Shown here: positions 1 to 5,356 of the stretch, piece after piece | Layout of the letters: each line of letters starts with the position of its first letter | Numbering within the stretch: the stretch's first letter is position 1 | From: Longicatena sp. | Lineage (GTDB): Bacteria; Bacillota_I; Bacilli_A; Erysipelotrichales; Erysipelotrichaceae | NCBI GenBank assembly: GCA_020025055.1 | Contig: JAHHST010000081.1 | Coordinates: 1 to 5,839, forward strand | Direction: 5' to 3' | Length of the DNA: 5,839 bases | Program-made: the position numbers and the translations under genes | Notes under the pieces: model-generated | The model's database searches: none | The model's input: the letters and a program-made list of their open reading frames with translations, nothing else | What the model was told of the DNA's origin: nothing

Positions 1-7
1 GTGCTAA
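1..7 (+). promoter_or_regulatory. Right half of an upstream CIRCE operator, cut by the window edge
   Basis: The first seven bases, GTGCTAA, are identical to the last seven of the CIRCE right half-site GAGTGCTAA. A full CIRCE is 27 bp, so the rest would lie before the window. TGCTAAC (2-8) is also the exact reverse complement of GTTAGCA (24-30), as expected when a right half-site faces the left half of a second copy. CIRCE is the binding site of the HrcA repressor. Only seven bases are visible, so this is probable rather than proven. Confidence 0.6.
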
Positions 8-17
8 CAAAATATCA

Positions 18-23
18 TATACT
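18..23 (+). promoter_or_regulatory. Candidate -10 box of the hrcA operon promoter
   Basis: TATACT matches the housekeeping sigma-A -10 consensus TATAAT at five of six positions. It lies between the two CIRCE sites, which would put the transcription start near base 30, at the left edge of the complete CIRCE. Operators overlapping the start are typical of this operon. A -35 box at standard spacing falls before the window and cannot be checked. Confidence 0.55.
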
Positions 24-24
24 G

Positions 25-51
25 TTAGCAGACATAGATGATGAGTGCTAG
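25..51 (+). promoter_or_regulatory. CIRCE operator (HrcA binding site) in front of hrcA
   Basis: The left half TTAGCAGAC (25-33) and right half GAGTGCTAG (43-51) are separated by exactly nine bases, the fixed CIRCE spacing (TTAGCACTC-N9-GAGTGCTAA). The left half matches seven of nine bases and the right half eight of nine. The element lies just upstream of the hrcA ribosome site, inside the predicted leader. It could act on DNA as a repressor site and in the mRNA as a hairpin. Its product HrcA is encoded immediately downstream, giving the usual autoregulatory loop. Confidence 0.9.
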
Positions 52-52
52 A

Positions 53-58
53 AAGGAG
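53..58 (+). promoter_or_regulatory. Ribosome binding site of hrcA, deciding the ATG start
   Basis: AAGGAG lies eight bases before ATG 67-69. The in-frame GTG at 58-60 begins inside this site and so cannot use it, which fixes the start at 67. Confidence 0.85.
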
Positions 59-66
59 TGGAGAAA

Positions 67-1083
67 ATGTTGACAGGTCGACAAACTTGTATATTTAAAG
101 CAATTGTGGATGAATTTACAAGAACAGCTGAGCCGGTTGGATCAAAACGCTTGATGGATTTGTTAGATTTTCGATGCTCAAGCGCTACGATTCGAAATGA
201 AATGGCAGCATTGGAAGAATTAGGCTTACTTGAAAAAACACATACTTCAAGTGGGCGAATTCCAAGTAGTAAGGGATATCGGTTCTATGTTGAAAATTTA
301 ATGGAAAAACAATTAGATGAAGGGGTTAAAAATTCTTTACAAAATGTGTTTAGAGAACGCCATTATTCAATGGATGAAATTGTAAAGAAAAGTTGTGACA
401 TATTATCACAGATGACTTCATTAACATCAATTGTACTTGGTCCTGATAGCGAATATCAAACATTACAACATATACAGTTGTTTCCATTAAATGAAAGAAG
501 TGCTGTTGCAGTTTTTATAACTGATCATGGTCATACGGAAAATAAAACGTTTTATTTTCCCACAGATGTAAGTGTTGAGGATATTAAAACATGTTGTAAT
601 TTGTTAAATGACAAATTAATGGGTACAGCAATTAATGAGGTTGTAGATAAGTTACAAGAGATTAAGCCACTTCTTGCATCACATGTTGCAAGACATGAGG
701 TCTTATTCGAAGCATTTGTGAATGCGTTTATGAAATTTGCAACTAATCATGTATACTGTAGTGGACAGGCAAACATGCTATATCAACCAGAATTTGCAGA
801 TATTGAAAAATTGAAAGAGTTAATGAAAATGCTAGAAGATAGTTCATTGTTCCGACAAATTGCAAATCATGAAGGAAATCTTTGTATTGAAATTGGTGGA
901 GAAAACGAATTGATTCAAATGGATGATGTTGCAGTTGTTAGTAGCCGATTTAAAGTAAATAGTAAAGAAGAAGGCGAATTAATGATTGTTGGTCCAACTC
1001 GTATGCAATATAGTAAAGTAGTTGCATTGATGGAATATATGAGTAAAGTCCTTGAAGATTTATATCGTGAAGGCAATGGATAA
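67..1083 (+). CDS. hrcA: Heat-inducible transcription repressor HrcA
   Basis: HrcA is the dimeric repressor of class I heat-shock genes. It binds CIRCE, and its folding depends on GroEL in characterised species, which links repression to free chaperone. This protein has 338 residues, the usual length. Residues 1-75 form the winged-helix DNA-binding domain, with the near-invariant recognition helix SSATIRNEMAALEELG (38-53) and the wing THTSSGRIPSSKGYRFYV (58-75). The central part holds the GAF-like and dimerisation region. The C-terminal family signature VGPTRMQYSKVVALMEYM is at about 318-335. The start is ATG 67 rather than GTG 58 because the ribosome site ends where that GTG begins. It is the first gene of the operon, directly behind its own operator, and ends 12 bases before grpE. 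Arginine codons are mixed (CGA, AGA, CGC, CGG), unlike dnaK, which fits modest expression. No frameshift or missing motif is seen. Confidence 0.97.
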   Translation: MLTGRQTCIFKAIVDEFTRTAEPVGSKRLMDLLDFRCSSATIRNEMAALEELGLLEKTHTSSGRIPSSKGYRFYVENLMEKQLDEGVKNSLQNVFRERHYSMDEIVKKSCDILSQMTSLTSIVLGPDSEYQTLQHIQLFPLNERSAVAVFITDHGHTENKTFYFPTDVSVEDIKTCCNLLNDKLMGTAINEVVDKLQEIKPLLASHVARHEVLFEAFVNAFMKFATNHVYCSGQANMLYQPEFADIEKLKELMKMLEDSSLFRQIANHEGNLCIEIGGENELIQMDDVAVVSSRFKVNSKEEGELMIVGPTRMQYSKVVALMEYMSKVLEDLYREGNG

Positions 1084-1095
1084 TAGGAGGTTAGC

Positions 1096-1725
1096 ATGCA
1101 AGAAGAAAAAGATATGACAAAAAAAGAAGCATGTGAATGTGAAAACGAAGCATGCGAAGAAAAAGCTGAAGAAGTTGTTGAAACAGATGACAGCGAAGAA
1201 AAAGAAGTAAAAGAAGAAAAGTCAGATGATAAAAAAACATTAAAGTTTTCAAAGAAAAAAAGAATTGAAGAATTAGAAGAAGAAGTTGCAAAATTGAAAG
1301 AAGAAGTTGCTGCTAGTAAAAATGCTTATTTTAAAGCTTATGCAGATGCAGAAAATTTAAAAAAACGTTTACAAAATGAAGCAGCAAATGTAAAAAAATA
1401 TCGTATTCAAAGTTTTGCTACAGAAGTTTTACCAGTACTTGATAATCTTGAAAGAGCATTACAGGTAAAGGTAGAAGATGAAAATGTAAAAACTTATGTA
1501 AAAGGATTTGAAATGATTTATCAACAGCTAGTACATATTCTTGAAACAGAAGGTGTAAAAGAAATTGATGCATTAGATAAACCATTTGATCCAAATTACC
1601 ACCAAGCTTTAATGCAAGAAGCAAAAGAAGGCGTAGAATCAGGAATGGTAATTGAGGTTTTACAAAAAGGATATATGTTAAAAGATCGTGTATTAAGAGC
1701 CACACTTGTTAAAGTGAGTGAATAA
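1096..1725 (+). CDS. grpE: Nucleotide exchange factor GrpE
   Basis: GrpE is a cytoplasmic homodimer that releases ADP from DnaK so that ATP can bind and substrate is freed. The protein has 209 residues. Residues 1-55 are an acidic, probably disordered tail rich in Glu and Lys. Residues 56-110 form the long dimeric helix and coiled coil (IEELEEEVAKLKEEV, then AYADAENLKKRLQNE). Residues 105-150 match the four-helix bundle, with ATEVLPVLDNLERAL. The C-terminal beta domain that contacts DnaK shows FDPNYHQALMQE (164-175) and VIEVLQKGYMLKDRVLRATLVKV (185-207). AGGAGG at 1085-1090 sits five bases before ATG 1096; the in-frame ATG at 1114 has no such site. The gap to hrcA is 12 bases and to dnaK 17, indicating cotranscription. 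The acidic tail contains three cysteines (13, 15, 20), which is unusual for this region. Confidence 0.97.
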   Translation: MQEEKDMTKKEACECENEACEEKAEEVVETDDSEEKEVKEEKSDDKKTLKFSKKKRIEELEEEVAKLKEEVAASKNAYFKAYADAENLKKRLQNEAANVKKYRIQSFATEVLPVLDNLERALQVKVEDENVKTYVKGFEMIYQQLVHILETEGVKEIDALDKPFDPNYHQALMQEAKEGVESGMVIEVLQKGYMLKDRVLRATLVKVSE

Positions 1726-1742
1726 ATAAGGAGGAAATTCAT

Positions 1743-3551
1743 ATGAGTAAAATTATTGGTATTGACTTAGGTACAACAAATAGTTGTGTAGCTGTAATGG
1801 ATGGTGGAGAAGTTAAAGTTATTACAAATCCAGAAGGAAATCGTACAACTCCATCTGTAGTAGCATTTAAAAATGGAGAAAGAATTGTTGGAGATGCAGC
1901 AAAACGTCAAGTAGTAACAAATAAAAATACTGCTACATCTGTAAAACGTTTAATTGGTACAAATGAAAAAGTAGAATTAGAAGGAAAACAATATACTCCT
2001 CAAGAAATCAGTGCTATGATTCTTCAATATTTGAAAGGATATGCAGAAGATTATTTAGGAGAAAAAGTTGAAAAGGCTGTTATTACAGTTCCAGCTTATT
2101 TCAATGATGCACAACGTCAAGCAACAAAAGATGCAGGAAAAATTGCTGGTTTAGAAGTTGAACGTATTATTAATGAACCAACAGCTGCTGCATTAGCTTA
2201 TGGTATTGATAAAACTGAACAAGAACAAAAAGTTTTAGTATATGACTTAGGTGGTGGAACATTTGATGTTTCTATTCTAGAACTTGCTGATGGAACATTC
2301 GAAGTATTATCTACAAATGGAGATACAAGACTTGGTGGGGATGACTTCGATAACGTAATCGTTGATTGGATGATTGAAACATTCCAAAAAGAAAATGGAA
2401 TTGACTTACGTAATGATGCAATGGCTATGCAACGTTTAAAAGAAGCTGCTGAAAAAGCTAAAAAAGATTTATCTGGTGTAGTTCAAACTCAAATTTCATT
2501 ACCATTTATTTCTGCAGGTGCTAGTGGACCATTACACTTTGAAGCAACATTGACTCGTGCAAAATTTGATGAAATGACAAAACACTTAGTTGAACGTACA
2601 ATGGAACCAGTACGTAACGCATTACGTGATGCAGGATTAACTAAAAATGATATTCACCAAGTATTATTAGTTGGTGGTTCAACTCGTATTCCAGCAGTAC
2701 AAGAAGCTGTTAAAAATGTATTAGGAAAAGAACCAAACCGTTCTGTAAACCCTGATGAAGTAGTAGCAATGGGTGCTGCAATTCAAGGTGGAGTTATCCA
2801 AGGGGATGTTAAAGATGTCTTATTATTAGACGTAACACCATTAAGCTTAGGTATTGAAACTATGGGTGGAGTTATGACAGTATTAATTCCTCGTAATACA
2901 ACAATTCCTACAAGTAAATCACAAATTTTCTCTACTGCTGCAGATAATCAACCAGCTGTAGATATCCGAGTATTACAAGGTGAACGTCCAATGGCTAATG
3001 ACAATAAAGAATTAGGAATGTTTAAATTAGATGGTATTGCTCCAGCTCGTCGTGGAGTTCCTCAAATTGAAGTAACATTTGATATTGACGTTAATGGTAT
3101 CGTTCATGTATCTGCAAAAGATAAAGGTACTGGAAAAGAACAATCTATCACAATTCAAAATACAAGTGGATTAAGCGATGAAGAAATTGATCGTATGGTT
3201 CGTGAAGCAGAAGAACATAAAGCTGAAGATGATAAACGTAAAGAAGAAATTGATTTACGTAACCGTGCAGAAGGATTTATTGCTCAAATTGATAGCATGT
3301 TAGCAGATAATGGAGATAAATTAGATCCTAAACAAAAAGAAGAAACTCAAAAACTTCGTGATGATTTACAAAAATCATTAGATGAAAACAACATGGAAGA
3401 AGTAAAACAAAAATTAGATGCATTAGAAAAAGCTGCACAAGCTGCTAGTGCACAAATGTATCAACAACAAAACGCACAAGGGGCTAATGCAGGTTCAACA
3501 AGTACAAATGATGATAATGTAGTTGATGCTGAATTTGAAGAGAAAAAATAA
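1743..3551 (+). CDS. dnaK: Molecular chaperone DnaK (Hsp70)
   Basis: DnaK is the cytoplasmic ATP-dependent chaperone that binds and releases exposed hydrophobic peptides, working with DnaJ and GrpE. The protein has 602 residues, the normal Firmicute size. The N-terminal ATPase domain has phosphate loop 1, GIDLGTTNSCVAV (6-18); AVITVPAYFNDAQRQATKDA (112-131); NEPTAAALAYG (144-154); phosphate loop 2, YDLGGGTFDVSI (167-178), with Thr173 at the position of E. coli Thr199; and the adenosine motif VLLVGGSTRIPAVQ (307-320). The hydrophobic linker DVLLLDVTPLSLG (358-370) leads to the beta substrate-binding domain. The helical lid runs from about 478 to 570. A Gln/Asn/Ser-rich tail ends in VVDAEFEEKK. 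AAGGAGG (1728-1734) is eight bases before ATG 1743. Arginine is almost always CGT and ATA is avoided, as expected for a highly expressed gene. The gene looks complete and functional. Confidence 0.99.
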   Translation: MSKIIGIDLGTTNSCVAVMDGGEVKVITNPEGNRTTPSVVAFKNGERIVGDAAKRQVVTNKNTATSVKRLIGTNEKVELEGKQYTPQEISAMILQYLKGYAEDYLGEKVEKAVITVPAYFNDAQRQATKDAGKIAGLEVERIINEPTAAALAYGIDKTEQEQKVLVYDLGGGTFDVSILELADGTFEVLSTNGDTRLGGDDFDNVIVDWMIETFQKENGIDLRNDAMAMQRLKEAAEKAKKDLSGVVQTQISLPFISAGASGPLHFEATLTRAKFDEMTKHLVERTMEPVRNALRDAGLTKNDIHQVLLVGGSTRIPAVQEAVKNVLGKEPNRSVNPDEVVAMGAAIQGGVIQGDVKDVLLLDVTPLSLGIETMGGVMTVLIPRNTTIPTSKSQIFSTAADNQPAVDIRVLQGERPMANDNKELGMFKLDGIAPARRGVPQIEVTFDIDVNGIVHVSAKDKGTGKEQSITIQNTSGLSDEEIDRMVREAEEHKAEDDKRKEEIDLRNRAEGFIAQIDSMLADNGDKLDPKQKEETQKLRDDLQKSLDENNMEEVKQKLDALEKAAQAASAQMYQQQNAQGANAGSTSTNDDNVVDAEFEEKK

Positions 3552-3566
3552 TTCCATAAGGAATAA

Positions 3567-3600
3567 ATACAAATCCTAGTGCTTGCGCTAGGTTTTGTAT
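3567..3600 (+). terminator. Long hairpin in the dnaK-dnaJ gap: attenuator or mRNA-stabilising stem
   Basis: CCTAGTG (3575-3581) pairs with CGCTAGG (3586-3592) around the loop CTTG, with one G-U pair. After a single T-T mismatch the stem continues for seven more pairs (3567-3573 with 3594-3600). It starts 15 bases after the dnaK stop. No proper T-run follows it; the only Ts, 3593-3596, are inside the 3' arm. Full termination is therefore unlikely. Partial termination, or protection of the dnaK 3' end after cleavage, would fit lower expression of dnaJ than of dnaK. The structure is seen in the sequence; the function is inferred. Confidence 0.6.
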
Positions 3601-3622
3601 GTTTCATAATGTATGATAAAAT
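3595..3622 (+). promoter_or_regulatory. Weak candidate promoter for dnaJ
   Basis: TAAAAT (3617-3622) matches the -10 consensus at five of six positions and is preceded by TGA, giving an extended -10 (TGnTAAAAT). The sequence 16 bases upstream, TTGTAT (3595-3600), matches only three of six bases of the -35 box. Transcription would start near 3629, giving a dnaJ leader of about 80 bases. No CIRCE is present here. In such AT-rich DNA chance matches are frequent, so this is only a suggestion. Confidence 0.25.
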
Positions 3623-3631
3623 AAACCCGGT

Positions 3632-3683
3632 ATAAATAAACTACGACAAACAGTAGATTTATATGTTCATGCAGTTTATTTAT
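3632..3683 (+). other. Two mutually exclusive hairpins in the dnaJ leader
   Basis: ATAAATAAACT (3632-3642) is the exact reverse complement of AGTTTATTTAT (3673-3683), giving an 11-bp stem around 30 bases. The same left arm can instead pair locally: ATAAACTAC (3636-3644) with GTAG plus TTTAT (3653-3656 and 3658-3662), with one bulged A and an eight-base loop. Both structures use bases 3636-3642, so only one can form. The longer stem ends 10 bases before the dnaJ ribosome site. It could be a translation or temperature switch or a chance AT-rich repeat. No known riboswitch family is recognised. Confidence 0.4.
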
Positions 3684-3693
3684 CTTTACAATC

Positions 3694-3704
3694 AGGAAGG
3701 TGAT
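3694..3704 (+). promoter_or_regulatory. Ribosome binding site of dnaJ, deciding the start
   Basis: AGGAAGGTGAT resembles the full anti-ribosomal consensus AAGGAGGTGAT. It overlaps GTG 3700 and ATG 3703, so neither is likely to initiate. ATG 3709 follows directly and yields the family-typical start MADKRDYYEVLG. Confidence 0.8.
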
Positions 3705-3708
3705 GGAA

Positions 3709-4815
3709 ATGGCAGATAAACGAGATTATTATGAAGTGCTTGGTATTAGTAAAGATGCAAGTGATGCAGATATCAAAAAAGCATATCGTAAAATGGCAAA
3801 AAAATATCACCCGGATATCAATAAAGAACCGGGTGCAGAGGATAAATTTAAAGAGATCAACGAAGCGTATGAAGTATTGAGTGATCCTCAGAAAAAAGCC
3901 ACATATGATCAATTTGGTTTTGCAGGCATGGATGGTGCAAGCGGATTTGGTCAAGGAGGATTTGGAGGATTCGAAGACTTTGGTGATATTTTTGGTTCTT
4001 TCTTTGGTGGAGGTTTTGGCGGAGGAAGTCGCCGTCAAAATACTGGTCCACGTAAAGGAAACGATCGATTTATGCAAATGCGTATCGATTTTATGGATGC
4101 AATCTTTGGTAAAACAGAGACAATTACCATTGATTTAGATGAACAATGTGATGAATGTATGGGTACTGGAGCAAAATCAAAATCTGATATTCAAACATGT
4201 AGTCATTGTGGTGGAACAGGAACAGTTACAACACAACAACGTACACCGTTTGGTGTATTCCAATCACAAAGTGTTTGTCCAGAATGTAATGGTACTGGTA
4301 AAACAATTAAGCATAAATGTCCAAAATGTAATGGTAAAGGATATGAGCATAAACGTGTAAAATTAGATATCAAGATTCCAGCAGGAATACAAACTGGACA
4401 ACAAGTTCGTGTATCTAATAAAGGTGAGCGTGGAATTAATGGTGGTCCAAATGGAGATTTATATATCGAAATTATAGTATCACGTCATAGTCAATTTGTT
4501 CGCGATGGTAATGATATACGTATTGCAGTACCAATTAGTTCTCTTGATGCTACTTTAGGATGCAAAATTGATGTTCCTACAGTTTATGGAGATGTTGAAT
4601 TAACGATTCCAGCAGGAACACAACATGGACAGCAATTCAGATTAAAGGGAAAAGGTGTCAAATCAATGCGTGGTGTTCAAGGAGATCAATATGTAGAAAT
4701 TAAGATTGAAATTCCTAAAAAATTGTCTCGTGAAGAAAAAGAGCTATATGAAAAAATCCGAAGTAAAAAAGAACATGAAAGTCCTTTTGAAAAATTCAAA
4801 AAAGCATTTAAATAA
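3709..4815 (+). CDS. dnaJ: Co-chaperone DnaJ (type I Hsp40)
   Basis: DnaJ captures unfolded proteins, hands them to DnaK and stimulates DnaK ATP hydrolysis. The protein has 368 residues, normal for a type I DnaJ. The J domain is at 1-70, with the essential HPD motif at 34-36 and QKKATYDQFG at its end. The Gly/Phe region spans about 70-106. The zinc-finger domain has all four CxxCxGxG repeats, beginning at Cys147, Cys164, Cys190 and Cys204. C-terminal beta domains I and II follow (KIPAGIQTGQQVRVSNKGE, 222-240; TIPAGTQHGQQFRLKGKG, 299-316), and a lysine-rich end, PFEKFKKAFK. ATG 3709 is preferred over GTG 3700 or ATG 3703, which lie in the ribosome site. Unlike the upstream genes it is separated from its neighbour by 157 bases with structured sequence, so its level may be set separately. 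The insertion sequence begins within about 20 bases of its stop, yet the reading frame is complete. Confidence 0.98.
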   Translation: MADKRDYYEVLGISKDASDADIKKAYRKMAKKYHPDINKEPGAEDKFKEINEAYEVLSDPQKKATYDQFGFAGMDGASGFGQGGFGGFEDFGDIFGSFFGGGFGGGSRRQNTGPRKGNDRFMQMRIDFMDAIFGKTETITIDLDEQCDECMGTGAKSKSDIQTCSHCGGTGTVTTQQRTPFGVFQSQSVCPECNGTGKTIKHKCPKCNGKGYEHKRVKLDIKIPAGIQTGQQVRVSNKGERGINGGPNGDLYIEIIVSRHSQFVRDGNDIRIAVPISSLDATLGCKIDVPTVYGDVELTIPAGTQHGQQFRLKGKGVKSMRGVQGDQYVEIKIEIPKKLSREEKELYEKIRSKKEHESPFEKFKKAFK

Positions 4816-4823
4816 AATATAGT
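4795..4823 (+). promoter_or_regulatory. Candidate promoter at the dnaJ end, reading into the insertion sequence
   Basis: TTCAAA (4795-4800, four of six bases) and TATAGT (4818-4823, five of six) are 17 bases apart, the ideal spacing. Transcription would begin near 4830, just before the terminator hairpin. The -35 box lies in the dnaJ coding sequence, so it would be a host-derived promoter that happens to face the element. The evidence is pattern matching only. Confidence 0.3.
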
Positions 4824-4837
4824 ATGAAGTAAGAAAT

Positions 4838-4874
4838 ACCCTCTTTACTGGACAAACCAGTAAGGAGGGTTTTT
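4838..4874 (+). terminator. Strong intrinsic terminator between dnaJ and orfA
   Basis: The left arm 4838-4851 (ACCCTCTTTACTGG) pairs over 14 positions with 4857-4870 (CCAGTAAGGAGGGT). There is one G-U pair, the loop is ACAAA, and a run of five Ts occupies 4870-4874. It would end the chaperone transcript. If the element begins near 4825, the hairpin is part of the insertion sequence and also shields the transposase from outside transcription. Its 3' arm includes the orfA ribosome site. Confidence 0.85.
4862..4869 (+). promoter_or_regulatory. orfA ribosome binding site buried in the terminator stem
   Basis: AAGGAGGG lies seven bases before ATG 4877 and is fully base-paired in the 3' arm of the preceding hairpin. 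Any transcript that starts upstream and reads through would fold this site shut, which should limit translation of the transposase. Comparable fold-back protection is known for other insertion sequences such as IS10. Confidence 0.75.
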
Positions 4875-4876
4875 AT

Positions 4877-5356
4877 ATGAAATATGATTATGTATTTAAG
4901 TTGAATTGTATTGAACTATATAAAAATGGTCGATGGCATGAAACACCAGAAGGAATTGGACAAAAAAACTTTAGAAAAAGAATTACTACATGGGTTAAAA
5001 TCGCTGACTTACATGGAATAGATGCTTTAAAACATCCTATCACCTGTACTGTGTATACCGTTGATGAAAGATACGCTTTAGTTGCCAGGGTTCTAGCTGG
5101 AGAATCTCAAAAAAGTGTTGCAATAAGTGCTAATATTAATGACAGTCAATTGTCAAACTGGGTAAAACGATATAAAATGTATGGATATAATGGACTCAAT
5201 CTAAAGAAGGGACGTCCTAGTAAGGAGCAGCCTATGAAAAAATCTATAATATCAAGTGAACTTACTCCTTCTGAGAAAGAAGAACTAATACGTTTAAGAG
5301 CAGAGAATGAATATATCAAAACAGAAATTGCTGCAATAAAAAAAGGATTGCCTTGA
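4877..5356 (+). CDS. IS3-family transposase OrfA, probably shortened by a frameshift
   Basis: OrfA supplies the DNA-binding and multimerisation part of the IS3 transposase; alone it usually acts as a regulator. The protein has 159 residues. A weakly conserved first helix-turn-helix lies at about 5-50. A clearer second one, DERYALVARVLAGESQKSVAIS through QLSNWVKRYK, lies at 63-100. A basic linker follows (NLKKGRPSKEQ), then a leucine-zipper helix from about 131 (PSEKEELIRLRAENEYIKTEIAAIKK). The frame ends in GLP and a TGA at 5354-5356, just after a run of seven As. The next frame back continues naturally as RIALRQEKEAARLKAKKQR to a TGA at 5434-5436, and this looks like the true C-terminal end of the family. 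My recollection of related OrfA proteins (KKxIALREEK) supports this but was not checked. AGA and ATA codons are frequent, unlike dnaK. Confidence 0.85.
   Translation: MKYDYVFKLNCIELYKNGRWHETPEGIGQKNFRKRITTWVKIADLHGIDALKHPITCTVYTVDERYALVARVLAGESQKSVAISANINDSQLSNWVKRYKMYGYNGLNLKKGRPSKEQPMKKSIISSELTPSEKEELIRLRAENEYIKTEIAAIKKGLP
5338..5344 (+). other. Run of seven As in register for ribosomal slippage
   Basis: In the orfA frame the run reads A-AAA-AAA, the exact phase of a -1 slippery heptamer. It is followed after three bases by the stem at 5348-5389. A -1 shift here would skip the early stop at 5354 and restore the longer OrfA, but would not reach the orfB frame. The run may be a slippage site, or mark where a base was lost. 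A homopolymer of this length is also a place for assembly error. Confidence 0.5.

Noticed and set aside
58..66. GTG at 58 as start of hrcA
   Set aside because: It overlaps the ribosome site and adds residues absent from the typical HrcA start; ATG 67 has proper spacing.
1091..1705. Reverse-strand open frames opposite grpE (1091-1291 and 1418-1705)
   Set aside because: They encode Leu/Phe-rich strings that mirror the A-rich Glu/Lys coding strand; there is no ribosome site and no recognisable domain.
3700..3708. GTG 3700 or ATG 3703 as start of dnaJ
   Set aside because: Both lie inside the AGGAAGGTGAT ribosome site; ATG 3709 gives the standard DnaJ N-terminus.
3552..3708. CIRCE operator in front of dnaJ
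   Set aside because: Neither TTAGCACTC nor GAGTGCTAA, nor a close variant at nine-base spacing, is present in this gap.
3930..4030. Tandem DNA repeat in dnaJ
   Set aside because: The GGA/GGT/TTT pattern is explained by the Gly/Phe-rich region of the protein and has no regular unit.
3676..4360. Open frames overlapping dnaJ on both strands, including 3676-4077 (-), 3881-4138 (+) and 4139-4360 (+)
   Set aside because: They are out-of-frame shadows of a fully conserved dnaJ; the Cys- or Val-rich products have no domain.
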